This document shows positions 1 to 6,397 of a stretch of 8,962 nucleotides of DNA, piece after piece. This DNA comes from CAYTRS01 sp964440305. GTDB lineage: Bacteria > Patescibacteriota > Minisyncoccia > Moranbacterales > JAKLHP01. The position numbers and the translations under genes are program-made. The notes below the pieces were generated by a model that was given only the letters and a program-made list of their open reading frames with translations, made no database searches and was not told the origin of the DNA. Position 1 is the stretch's first letter, and each line of letters opens with the position of its first letter. The stretch covers positions 1 to 8,962 of the forward strand of contig CAYTRS010000025.1 of the NCBI GenBank assembly GCA_964440305.1. Reading direction: 5' to 3'.

Positions 1-2
1 CT

Positions 3-92
3 TGGCGGAGGCGGCAGGATTCGAACCTGCGGAGCCCTTTCGAGCTCAACACATTAGCAGTGTGCTGCTTTCAGCCACTCAGCCACGCCTCC
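3..92 (-). tRNA. tRNA-Ser(GCT), CCA encoded
   Basis: On the minus strand a 7-bp acceptor stem (GGAGGCG with CGCCTCC) closes a cloverleaf with discriminator G and an encoded CCA at 3-5. The anticodon loop CTGCTAA lies at 54-60, so the anticodon is GCT (56-58), reading AGC/AGU serine codons. The anticodon stem is GCACA with TGTGT, including one G-U pair. A long variable arm (GAGCTC-GAAA-GGGCTC region) and the T-loop GGTTCGAATCC are typical of a class II serine tRNA. The 3' end abuts the window edge. The upstream spacer up to 207 has no convincing promoter; a weak TTCGCT (140-145) and TAATAT (115-120) pair has 19-bp spacing. Confidence 0.97.
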
Positions 93-207
93 ATATCAAT
101 TGAACAATTTTTCAATATTATTACCATAGCAAATACAGAAGCGAATATCAAGAATTTAAAAAATTGCTGTTTGCGCTATATTTTGATAAATTAAAGTTAC
201 TATAAAT

Positions 208-1191
208 ATGAGCAGAAATAAATTTATTCTTCTTGCCTTATTTTTACCTATTGCTTCAATATTAGGCGGTTTTTATTTGGCTTCAATAAACGACATTTCT
301 TCCGTTTCCACAGTCGGAAAAGAAACAATAGAAACTACAGACAAAATAAAACCAGAAAAGCAGGACGGCGACCAAGCAAGAATTTTATTTGTCGGAGATA
401 TCATGTTTGACCGCTATATTCGCCAAGTTGCACAGAAAAAAGGATATGATTTTATCCTTGAAAATGTGAAAAATCTGCTTTCCAAGAGCGATCTTGTAAT
501 CGGAAACCTGGAAGGTCCGGTCACGGAAAGCAGATCAGTAAGCCTCGGAACGCAATTGGGAGAAAAAAACAATTATATTTTCACTTTTGATCCCGTTGTG
601 ACTGAAACTTTGAAAAACCATAATATCCGACTGGTAAATTTAGGCAACAACCACATCTTAAATTTTGGAAAGAGCGGGTTTGAAGAAACGAAAAAATATC
701 TCCGGGAATCAAAAGTGGAATATTTTGGAAGCGTTAGGGAAGAAAAAAAATCCAAAATTAAAGAAATCAGAGGAATAAAAATCGGATTCCTCAATTTCAA
801 TGAATTTTCCGGCGAGAACGCTGAAAATTTCGCGAAAGAAATAAAAATATTGAAAGACAAAGCTGATTTTATTATAATTTACACTCATTGGGGAAAAGAA
901 TATGTTGACAGCCCCAATGAAGAAACAAAAAACCTCGCCCATTCATTTATTGATGCAGGTGCGGATCTGATTATTGGAAGCCATCCGCACGTTATTCAAG
1001 GAAGTGAAAAATATAAGAGCAAAAAAATTTATTATTCTCTGGGAAACTTCGTCTTTGACCAATATTTTGAAAAAGGAACTGATAAGGGATTGATAGTGGA
1101 AGCTATTTTGAAAAAAAACGGCGAAGCGGAATTTAAGGAATACGAGGTAAAAATGGAACCTAACGGGCAAACTAAGCTAATCTCCAATTAA
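208..1191 (+). CDS. CapA/PgsA-family metallophosphatase-fold protein, N-terminally membrane anchored
   Basis: This 327-residue protein belongs to the CapA family (bacterial capsule synthesis protein, calcineurin-like phosphoesterase fold), whose named members take part in poly-gamma-glutamate or capsule export at the cell surface. Residues about 5-27 form one hydrophobic segment without a lipobox cysteine, so it is probably an uncleaved anchor with the catalytic domain outside. A polar linker (about 30-56) follows. Family motifs are in order: GDIMFDR (63-69), GNLEGPVT (99-106), NLGNNHILNFG (144-154), HWGKEY (227-232), GADLIIGSHPHV (251-262) and YSLGNFVFDQ (276-285); the Asp, Asn and His of these blocks are the expected metal ligands. 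No pgsB/pgsC or capsule genes are adjacent, so the substrate is unknown. No Shine-Dalgarno precedes the ATG. A weak promoter is possible (TTGCTG 164-169, 17-bp spacer, TAAATT 187-192). Confidence 0.9.
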   Translation: MSRNKFILLALFLPIASILGGFYLASINDISSVSTVGKETIETTDKIKPEKQDGDQARILFVGDIMFDRYIRQVAQKKGYDFILENVKNLLSKSDLVIGNLEGPVTESRSVSLGTQLGEKNNYIFTFDPVVTETLKNHNIRLVNLGNNHILNFGKSGFEETKKYLRESKVEYFGSVREEKKSKIKEIRGIKIGFLNFNEFSGENAENFAKEIKILKDKADFIIIYTHWGKEYVDSPNEETKNLAHSFIDAGADLIIGSHPHVIQGSEKYKSKKIYYSLGNFVFDQYFEKGTDKGLIVEAILKKNGEAEFKEYEVKMEPNGQTKLISN

Positions 1192-1217
1192 AAAAACCGC
1201 CTCTTGGGGCGGTTTTT
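1192..1217. terminator. Bidirectional Rho-independent terminator between convergent genes
   Basis: A perfect 10-bp inverted repeat, AAAAACCGCC at 1192-1201 and GGCGGTTTTT at 1208-1217, encloses a 6-nt loop. A U-run follows the GC core on both strands (TTTTT on plus, seven T on minus). It starts right after the capA-like stop codon and lies 10 bp beyond the cupin stop, so it can end transcription from both sides. Confidence 0.92.
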
Positions 1218-1227
1218 AAAATGCTGT

Positions 1228-1626
1228 TTATTCCGTTGTCTTTCCGTCAAAATGTTCCTCTTGAGAAAGCGCGTCTTCCTTAGTCGCGCGAATAACTCCG
1301 TCCTGATGCTCTGGAGGGCTATAAATTGTATAAAGCTTGAGCGGATCTCCGGAAGAAATATTTATTATGTTGTGTTTGGCTCCGGCTGGAATCACTACCG
1401 CCGACCCGTCTTCCAGCGGATGCTCAGCTCCATCAATTACCGCTTTTCCCATTCCCGATTCGATTCGGATAAACTGATCCAGCTCATAGTGCGTTTCTTC
1501 CCCAATTTCCTCTTCCGGTTTCAGGCTCATCACCACCAGCTGACTATGCTTTGCAGTATACAGAACTCTTCTGAAATCTTCATTTTCCAGAGTTATTCTC
1601 TCAATATTGTCAATGTATCCGTTCAT
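1228..1626 (-). CDS. Small single-domain cupin protein
   Basis: A 132-residue single-domain cupin similar to the stand-alone C-terminal domain of mannose-6-phosphate isomerase-type proteins. Cupin motif 2 is textbook: G74, P80, G82, H85 and N89 within GSAVVIPAGAKHNIIN. Motif 1 is a variant: G42 and H46 are present, but the usual second His is replaced in HYELDQF, leaving H46, E48 and Q51 as candidate ligands before G58. A metal site from H46, E48/Q51 and H85 is therefore plausible. No catalytic function can be assigned; binding or isomerising a sugar phosphate would fit the glycolytic neighbours but is only an inference. It is last in the minus-strand run, 65 bp after fba, and ends at the shared terminator. 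The ATG has no Shine-Dalgarno. Confidence 0.85.
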   Translation of the reverse strand: MNGYIDNIERITLENEDFRRVLYTAKHSQLVVMSLKPEEEIGEETHYELDQFIRIESGMGKAVIDGAEHPLEDGSAVVIPAGAKHNIINISSGDPLKLYTIYSPPEHQDGVIRATKEDALSQEEHFDGKTTE

Positions 1627-1691
1627 ATTTTTGATTTTTATATTAAATGATTATGTCGTGCTTTTTTTATTAATACATTATCCAGGCATGT

Positions 1692-2561
1692 TTATTGCAC
1701 CTTACCATCGCTTCCGAATATTTTTATTTTTTGCTTTACCACTTCTTTTACCGCTTCCCTGGCATTTCCAAGAACTTTTCGAATGTCAAAAGAAAGAGTA
1801 TCGCTGTTGTTTTTGGCAGCGCTTGTTATGCTCCCCACGAAAGCCAAGCGAAGGCCGGTATCAACATTAAAACAGGCAACTCCCCTTTTTATCACTTCCT
1901 GAACTTTTCCATTTTCCCAATCTGAAGCTCCGTGCAAAATCAAGGGCAAGCTAACGTTCTGGCTTATCATTTCCAGCCGGTCATAATCCGGAACGGGCCT
2001 TTCCCTGAAAAATCCATGGGCCGAACCAATGGCAACCGCTAGAGAATCTATTCCTGTTGATTTCACAAATTCTTCTGCCTGTCCCGGATCGGTCATATAT
2101 TTTTCCCAGTCCGCTTCAGTTATTTCAACTTCCCCAAGATATGGAACGCTCCCCAACTCCGCCTGAACGCTAACTTCTTTCTCATGGCAAAAATCAACCA
2201 CTTTCTTCGTCATCGCCACATTGTCTTCATATTTTTTCCTAGAACCGTCATACATTACTGACTTAAAACCTATTTCAACTGCACGCTGGATAACTTCAAA
2301 GCTTTTTCCATGATCCAGATGGATCCCAATCGGAACTTCCGAATGGTAAAATTCCGCAATGCCTTTAATCAAATCGAATACCGTTCTTCCTCCGGCATAA
2401 TTCATCGTCTTCTCCGTTACCATGACAATAACCGGGGAGCGAAGCTCGTGCGCCGCTTCAATGATTGCCTGCGTGGTTTCCAGATTAACCGTATTAAAAG
2501 CCCCCACTGCGTATTTTCCCTCCTTCGCCTTTAGAAGAATGGATTTTACTTCTTCAATCAT
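1692..2561 (-). CDS. fba: Class II fructose-bisphosphate aldolase (Fba/GatY/KbaY family)
   Basis: This 289-residue protein matches the roughly 285-residue zinc-dependent class II aldolases that cleave fructose-1,6-bisphosphate to dihydroxyacetone phosphate and glyceraldehyde-3-phosphate. Visible motifs: VGAFN near residue 19, IHLDHG (80-85) with catalytic D83 and zinc ligand H84, QAELG (133-137), GSAHG (179-183) with H182, LHGAS (209-213) with H210, and NVDT (232-235). Two deviations are visible: the glycine-rich HGGSG loop reads HGASD, and the residue after NVDT is Gly rather than the usual Asp/Glu. A related ketose-bisphosphate aldolase (tagatose-type) cannot be excluded, but the adjoining tpiA, whose substrate is an aldolase product, favours the glycolytic role. 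It starts 13 bp after the tpiA stop and is almost certainly co-transcribed with it. Confidence 0.9.
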   Translation of the reverse strand: MIEEVKSILLKAKEGKYAVGAFNTVNLETTQAIIEAAHELRSPVIVMVTEKTMNYAGGRTVFDLIKGIAEFYHSEVPIGIHLDHGKSFEVIQRAVEIGFKSVMYDGSRKKYEDNVAMTKKVVDFCHEKEVSVQAELGSVPYLGEVEITEADWEKYMTDPGQAEEFVKSTGIDSLAVAIGSAHGFFRERPVPDYDRLEMISQNVSLPLILHGASDWENGKVQEVIKRGVACFNVDTGLRLAFVGSITSAAKNNSDTLSFDIRKVLGNAREAVKEVVKQKIKIFGSDGKVQ

Positions 2562-2574
2562 AATTTCAGATATT

Positions 2575-3518
2575 TTAATGATTATCTTTTTCTATAATTC
2601 CGGCAATTTCAAAAAATCCGTGGATATTAAGACTCTCTCTTCCCACCAAAATTCCATCCATGCCCGATTCCACGCATACTTTTTTTGCTGTTTTCTCGCT
2701 TACCGAACCTCCGTAAATAATCATCGGGCCATTCATAGGCTTTCCGGGAAACATGCCGAAAATGATTTTGCGGATAAGAATCCTGGCTTCCATAATTTCA
2801 TTAACGGCGGGAGCTCTATCCGTTCCTATGGCCCAGACCGGTTCATAGGCAACGATTATTTTTTCAATATTCANNNNNNNNNNNNNNNNNNNNNNNNNNN
2901 NNNNNNNNNNNNNNNNNNNNNNNNNNNNNNNNNNNNNNNNNNNNNNNNNNNNNNNNNNNNNNNNNNNNNNNNNTCCGTTCCTATGGCCCAGACCGGTTCA
3001 TAGGCAACGATTATTTTTTCAATATTCAGCCTCGAAATTCCATAAAGCCCTTCCGCCAGCTGATTGGAAATCACTCCCTTAGTCTCGCCTGCCATCCTTT
3101 CTTTCTCGGTTTCCCCGATACAATAAATCGGAATGATATTTTCTTTTAAGGCGGCTTTAATCTTGAGATTTGCCGTTTCGTTGGTTTCTCCGAAAATTCT
3201 CCGTCTTTCGCTATGTCCAATGATAGCATGCGTCACGCCTGAATTTTTCGCCATTGCCGGAGAGATTTCTCCGGTAAAAGGCCCTTCTTTTTCCCAAAAA
3301 ACATCTTGGACTCCGACAAAAATATTTTTCCCCTTAAAGTTGTTGACAAAATTTTGAAGATACACAAAGGGAGGACATATTATCAGTTCCGTATTCTTAA
3401 GCTTGGCAAGCGATTTCCTTTTTTTAAACAGCTCGCAATATTTTTCCGCTTCCTCTTTGCTCAAAAGCTTCATTTTCAAATTCCCGACAGCGATTTTTTT
3501 TCTAATTATTTTTTTCAT
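2575..3518 (-). CDS. tpiA: Triosephosphate isomerase, intact gene interrupted by an assembly gap
   Basis: The gene interconverts dihydroxyacetone phosphate and glyceraldehyde-3-phosphate in the cytoplasm. The first 181 residues (3518 leftwards) contain GNLKMK with N13 and K15, IIGHSERR with catalytic H102, and YEPVWAIGT with catalytic E174. After the gap come the phosphate-binding YGGSV and the DGILVGRESL block. The sequence is split by 100 Ns flanked by an exact 55-bp duplication. Removing 155 bases (2874-3028) joins both halves in one frame, giving 262 residues that read ...AIGTDRAPAVNEIMEA... across the junction, normal for TIM. So this is one complete gene, not a pseudogene. The usual GNWKM motif has Leu for Trp. 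The start overlaps the dedA end by 17 bp, suggesting translational coupling. Confidence 0.93.
2819..2873. repeat. Left copy of the 55-bp duplication at the scaffold gap
   Basis: These 55 bases directly before the Ns are identical to 2974-3028. They encode the TIM catalytic YEPVW region on the minus strand. The identity stops exactly at the N boundary, as expected of two contig ends sharing one overlap rather than of a biological repeat. Confidence 0.95.
2874..2973. other. Assembly gap, exactly 100 N
   Basis: A run of exactly 100 Ns inside tpiA. The round length is the usual placeholder for a gap of unknown size, and the flanking 55-bp identity implies the true gap is negative: the contigs overlap and no sequence is missing. 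Confidence 0.97.
2974..3028. repeat. Right copy of the 55-bp duplication at the scaffold gap
   Basis: Exact copy of 2819-2873 beginning at the first base after the Ns. Collapsing the two copies restores the tpiA frame (3518 minus 155 is congruent with 2793 modulo 3). Confidence 0.95.
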
Positions 3519-4131
3519 TGTTTCTTAGATTAATATGCCTTTTGATAAACCAGGCGATTCCCAAAAAAATTACGATGCTGATTGCGATATCAAATTTATG
3601 AAAATATGCTCCCAAAGTATCCCATTTTTCTCCCATTTTCTGTCCGACATATCCCAAAGCATAACACCAAGGCAAAGATCCTGCAAAAGTGTATAAAACA
3701 AATTTTCCAAAATCCATTCGGGCAATTCCTGCCGGGAGAGAAATGAAAGTGCGCACTACCGGAAGCATCCGGGAAAAAAACACTGCCGAATTCCCATACT
3801 TCCCAAAAAATCTGTCGGCAATTTCCATGTCATGATTGGTAATCAAGATATATTTCCCGTATTTTTCGAGAAATGGCCTCCCGCCCCAAATTCCCACCCA
3901 GTAGGCCAGCACGGACCCCAGAACGGAGCCGATTGATCCGGCCAAAGTTATTCCCCAGAGAGTGAACCTTCCCTCTGCAACTAGAAATCCGGAAAAGGGC
4001 ATGATAATTTCCGAAGGAAGCGGAATGCAGGCGCTTTCAATAGCCATCATTGCTGCTACTCCGGCATACCCCAGAGTCGAAATGCCACTTATTATAAATT
4101 CTGCTAAAACGCCGATAATAGATTCGATCAT
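3502..4131 (-). CDS. DedA-family (VTT/SNARE-associated domain) integral membrane protein
   Basis: A 209-residue DedA protein when started at the ATG at 4131. The family signature E-S-x-x-x-P-L-P-S-E is followed by MPFSGFL, and the second signature SRMLPVVRTF...PAG matches the F-x-R-x-x-P-x-x-R-x(6)-AG block of the VTT domain. Several hydrophobic spans are visible, the last near the C-terminus before a basic, Asn-rich tail. DedA proteins are inner-membrane transporters or scramblases; some recycle undecaprenyl phosphate, others support membrane energetics. An ATG 57 bases further out (4188) is in frame, but its extra 19 residues are encoded by degenerate intergenic repeat and are unlike DedA N-termini, so the inner start is preferred. 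No Shine-Dalgarno is present. The 3' end overlaps tpiA. Confidence 0.9.
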   Translation of the reverse strand: MIESIIGVLAEFIISGISTLGYAGVAAMMAIESACIPLPSEIIMPFSGFLVAEGRFTLWGITLAGSIGSVLGSVLAYWVGIWGGRPFLEKYGKYILITNHDMEIADRFFGKYGNSAVFFSRMLPVVRTFISLPAGIARMDFGKFVLYTFAGSLPWCYALGYVGQKMGEKWDTLGAYFHKFDIAISIVIFLGIAWFIKRHINLRNNEKNN

Positions 4132-4269
4132 AATAGACTTGAATTCAAAGCACGAAATCCTAATTCCGAAACAAATTCTAATGTCCAAAATCTAAATGTT
4201 TTAAACATTTAATTATTCAGATTTTGATATTATTTCGAAATTCGAATTTTGATATTCGGATTTACTATT
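4132..4269. repeat. AT-rich spacer with degenerate short repeats and a palindrome
   Basis: Between galT and dedA the DNA is made of imperfect repeated words: ATTTTGATATT at 4221-4231 and again at 4246-4256 (25-bp period), overlapping TTCGAA units around 4234-4247, related GAAATCC/TTCCGAAAC words at 4154-4171, and a near-perfect 17-bp palindrome AAATGTTT-T-AAACATTT at 4194-4210. No GC-rich hairpin followed by a T-run is present, so it is not an obvious terminator. Confidence 0.6.
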
Positions 4270-5310
4270 TTACTGGTTTCTTAAATATTCCGCCGCGACT
4301 TCCGGCTGGATTGTGGAAATTTCAATTCCCGTCTGAAGTTCAAAACCGGCCCAAGTGGATGTGTGTGGCAGAATTTCAATGTGCCAATGGTAATGAGGAT
4401 AATCTTTTCCGTCGCAGGGAGAAGTATGAATGTAGAAATTGTACGGAGGATTATTGAGCCCCTTATAAATCATATCCATCGCTTTCCCAAAAACTTTTGC
4501 CAGTTTTATTTTCCCTTCTTCATTGGTCCTTTCAAAATAGGGCTTGTGGCCCTTGGGCATCACCCAGACTTCGAAAGCGGCGCGCGATGCAAATGGACAA
4601 AAAGCGATAAATTCTTCATTTTCAAAAATTACTCTTTTTTTAGCCTTACTCTCATATTCCGCCATTACGCAATAAACGCAGTGGCGATTGCTTCGATAAT
4701 ACAGCTCCGCGCCATCCAATTCTGATTTCACGTAAGGGGAAACTACCGGAATCGCCACCAACTGGGAATGAGGATGGGCAACAGAGGCTCCTGCTTCTTT
4801 TCCGTGATTGTGGAAAATGCTGATGTAATTCACTCCCTTTTTATTCATAAGATCCAGATATCTTTCTTGAAAAGCGTCAAAAACTTCCGCTATTTCAAGT
4901 TCCTCCATAAGAGCGATGTGCAGAAAATGGTCTCTTGTGACAATTACTTCATGATAACCCGCCCCTGTCGTTGCAAAATACGGTCCTTCTTCAATTGAGC
5001 GCACTTTTTCTTTTTGGGAGAAAGCCGGAAACTTATTGGGAAAGACACGCAAAGACCAACCGGTCGCAGGATTTTCATAGATCAAAACGTCTTTTTCCTG
5101 ACCCGATCCTTCAGGATCGCAAAAAAAGCAATCCTCTGACCCATTTACCGCCTCTTCGCTTTTGCTCTTGGAAAAATCTTCCGGTCTTTTCGCCCTTCCG
5201 GTTGCAATTACCACCCAATCTCCCGTCACCATGTCTTGGCGCAATTCTGAAATTCCCAAAATTTTATTTTCCTCCTTTTTTATTTTTTTTTCACCTATTT
5301 TTATTTTCAC
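4270..5310 (-). CDS. galT: Galactose-1-phosphate uridylyltransferase family (GalT)
   Basis: A HIT-superfamily nucleotidyltransferase of about 346 residues (E. coli GalT has 348) that exchanges UMP between UDP-glucose and galactose-1-phosphate (Leloir pathway). Counting from the outer start: SELRQDMVTGDWVVIA (21-36), a zinc pair C61-x-x-C64, H128 in TRDH, and the active-site H179-P-H181-S-Q183, where H181 is the uridylylated nucleophile. The C-terminal half has HYHWHIEI (307-312) and AGFELQTGIEI. ADP-glucose phosphorylase-like relatives share this fold, so exact specificity is uncertain. Start choice: the outer start is a GTG at 5310 with no good Shine-Dalgarno, whereas a TTG at 5257-5259 (residue 18) follows a strong AAGGAGG with 11-nt spacing and would begin the protein near the conserved SELRQD. 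The inner start is favoured. Confidence 0.88.
   Translation of the reverse strand: MKIKIGEKKIKKEENKILGISELRQDMVTGDWVVIATGRAKRPEDFSKSKSEEAVNGSEDCFFCDPEGSGQEKDVLIYENPATGWSLRVFPNKFPAFSQKEKVRSIEEGPYFATTGAGYHEVIVTRDHFLHIALMEELEIAEVFDAFQERYLDLMNKKGVNYISIFHNHGKEAGASVAHPHSQLVAIPVVSPYVKSELDGAELYYRSNRHCVYCVMAEYESKAKKRVIFENEEFIAFCPFASRAAFEVWVMPKGHKPYFERTNEEGKIKLAKVFGKAMDMIYKGLNNPPYNFYIHTSPCDGKDYPHYHWHIEILPHTSTWAGFELQTGIEISTIQPEVAAEYLRNQ
5271..5277 (-). promoter_or_regulatory. Strong Shine-Dalgarno inside the nominal galT reading frame
   Basis: AAGGAGG on the minus strand, 11 nt before an in-frame TTG at 5257-5259. In a window where most genes lack any Shine-Dalgarno, it argues that galT starts at the TTG and that the lysine-rich 17-residue extension is not translated. 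Confidence 0.6.
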
Positions 5311-5336
5311 CTTTTTTTATTTTATAAACTTTTAAC

Positions 5337-6083
5337 TCATTTGACGTTATACTTCCCGGTTATCAGCCTCCATTTCGTCTTGAATAGATCAATAATAACT
5401 TGAATGAACCCATTCGGACCGGTAAGGCTTACTGTCGATCCTTCTTCGTTGAGCCATCTTACTGGCATTTGCTTGACTTTAAATCCCAGTTTTTGAGCTA
5501 AAGCAATAAGTTCAAAATCAAACCCGAAGCGGTCTACCACCATCCGGCTGGCGACTTCCTGCGCCGCTTTTTCTGTTAGCACTTTAAACCCGCACTGCGT
5601 ATCCGGATAGCTCCAAAGGCCTAAAACAATCCTGATCAGCCAGTTTCCCATATCTCCCATCATTTCGCGATACTTCGGCTGATGAATCTGGACAAAAGAT
5701 CCTTCAATGTCACGGGAACCGATAATGACATCATATCCGTTTTTAAGCTCGGGCAGAAAACTATCCAGATGGTTTATGGAAGTTGAACCGTCAGCATCCA
5801 TAAAAAGCCTAGCGCTGCCTTTGGATTCCAAAAGTCCTTGACGCACAATATATCCCTTTCCATGGTTTTCCTTGTTTTCAATTACTCTCAAATTCCGCAC
5901 ATGCCCGGAGTAATTTCTGGCAATTTCAGCAGTATTGTCCGGCGAACCGTCTACTATTACCAGCACTTCCCAGCTATAATCCTTATCGCTGAAATATTTT
6001 TCAATTTCAAGAAGGGTTCGGCCGATTCTTTCTCCCTCCTTATAAGAAGGAACGATTACCGAAACATATGGTTTATTTTCCAT
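5337..6083 (-). CDS. GT2-family glycosyltransferase, polyprenyl/dolichyl-phosphate sugar synthase type (ALG5/DPM1-like)
   Basis: A 248-residue GT-A fold enzyme. From the preferred ATG at 6083: VSVIVPSYKEG (7-17), DGSPDNT (45-51) binding the nucleotide sugar, DADGST (96-101) as the metal-binding DXD, DTQCGFKVL (161-169) and FGFDFEL (186-192), all matching the dolichyl-phosphate glucosyl/mannosyl transferase branch. It has no transmembrane segment, so it should act at the inner membrane face, moving a sugar from a nucleotide donor (UDP-Glc or GDP-Man, not decidable here) to a polyprenyl phosphate. An outer ATG at 6128 adds 15 Asn/Lys-rich residues ahead of the catalytic core and is less likely. 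galT begins 26-77 bp downstream depending on its start, consistent with co-transcription and shared use of UDP-sugars. Confidence 0.87.
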   Translation of the reverse strand: MENKPYVSVIVPSYKEGERIGRTLLEIEKYFSDKDYSWEVLVIVDGSPDNTAEIARNYSGHVRNLRVIENKENHGKGYIVRQGLLESKGSARLFMDADGSTSINHLDSFLPELKNGYDVIIGSRDIEGSFVQIHQPKYREMMGDMGNWLIRIVLGLWSYPDTQCGFKVLTEKAAQEVASRMVVDRFGFDFELIALAQKLGFKVKQMPVRWLNEEGSTVSLTGPNGFIQVIIDLFKTKWRLITGKYNVK

Positions 6084-6130
6084 TTTTTCATTTTTTAAAT
6101 TATTATTTCCCTGCTTCAAATTTAACACAT

Positions 6131-6165
6131 TTTAAAAAAATAAAAAAGGGCTGTTTTTACCTTTT
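6131..6165 (-). terminator. Weak candidate terminator after the frameshifted small gene
   Basis: On the minus strand AAAAGG (6160-6165) and CCTTTT (6144-6149) can form a 6-bp stem with a 10-nt loop, followed by a T-rich tract at 6131-6143. It has only two G-C pairs, so the call rests mainly on its place just after the stop at 6186-6188 and before the glycosyltransferase gene. Confidence 0.35.
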
Positions 6166-6185
6166 GTTATTTTGAGCATATTGCT

Positions 6186-6295
6186 TCAATCTTTGCTTTT
6201 TTTGATTATAATTTCGCAAATTTGAAAAAACGATTTTCCGAAAACCCCCGTTTTCAGCTTTTTTCTCTTTTGACTGCTTTTAATTTTTTGCACAT
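6186..6295 (-). pseudogene. Frameshifted paralogue of the 42-codon lysine-rich gene at 6978-7106
   Basis: The minus strand from the ATG at 6295 reads MCKKLKAVKREKS and stops at 6254-6256. Shifted by -1, the frame continues as KLKTGVFGKSFF...EIIIKKSKD to a TGA at 6186-6188. Joined, the two parts align along their length with the intact gene: MCKK(I/L)KAVKREK, then V(S/F)GKS(V/F)F and IIIKKSK. Relative to that gene there is a net 7-nt deletion (two codons plus one base) in the A-rich tract opposite 6257-6266. One extra A in the A6 run (6259-6264) would restore the frame. It could be decayed, a homopolymer sequencing error, or read by slippage. A GTG at 6293 would alternatively give an unbroken 35-residue basic peptide. 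A possible extended -10 (TGCTATATA, 6350-6358) lies upstream. Confidence 0.6.
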
Positions 6296-6397
6296 ATATA
6301 AAAGCTGGGGTTTAAAAAATAAAAGCGTAAAATCAAGGAAGAATTTATTTATATAGCACATCCCGCCTCTGAAACACTCTAGCTTTTTATTTATTGC
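6296..6397. other. AT-rich intergenic spacer with an inverted repeat abutting the lipoprotein gene
   Basis: No reading frame of note. AGCTTTTTATTT at 6381-6392 is the inverse of AAATAAAAAAGCT at 6401-6413 apart from one inserted A, so on the minus strand it could pair with the U-tract and outer arm of the terminator at 6401-6427. A minus-strand extended -10-like TGCTATATA lies at 6350-6358 without a clear -35. Confidence 0.4.

Noticed and set aside
1..207. Integration site or mobile element at the tRNA-Ser gene
   Set aside because: The tRNA 3' end lies at the window edge, so no repeat of it can be seen outside, and no integrase, transposase or inverted-repeat element is present in the window.
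1204..1650. Plus-strand ORF of 148 codons opposite the cupin gene
   Set aside because: Its protein has no recognisable domain, it starts inside the terminator hairpin, and the opposite strand encodes a clear cupin.
2819..3028. Biological direct repeat or insertion target duplication inside tpiA
   Set aside because: The repeat boundaries coincide exactly with a 100-N gap, and the duplicated bases encode the single catalytic loop of TIM; an assembly overlap explains everything.
2871..3518. tpiA as two truncated genes or a pseudogene
   Set aside because: The two fragments join in frame once the duplicated 55 bp and the Ns are collapsed.
4132..4188. DedA start at 4188
   Set aside because: The extra 19 residues come from the degenerate intergenic repeat and do not resemble DedA N-termini; the ATG at 4131 gives a normal length.
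6205..6214. TATAAT boxes at 6205-6210 and 7009-7014 as minus-strand promoters for the glycosyltransferase and lipoprotein genes
   Set aside because: They are conserved because they lie inside the small coding sequences, neither has an acceptable -35 at 16-18 bp, and the lipoprotein gene has a far better promoter at 6895-6923.
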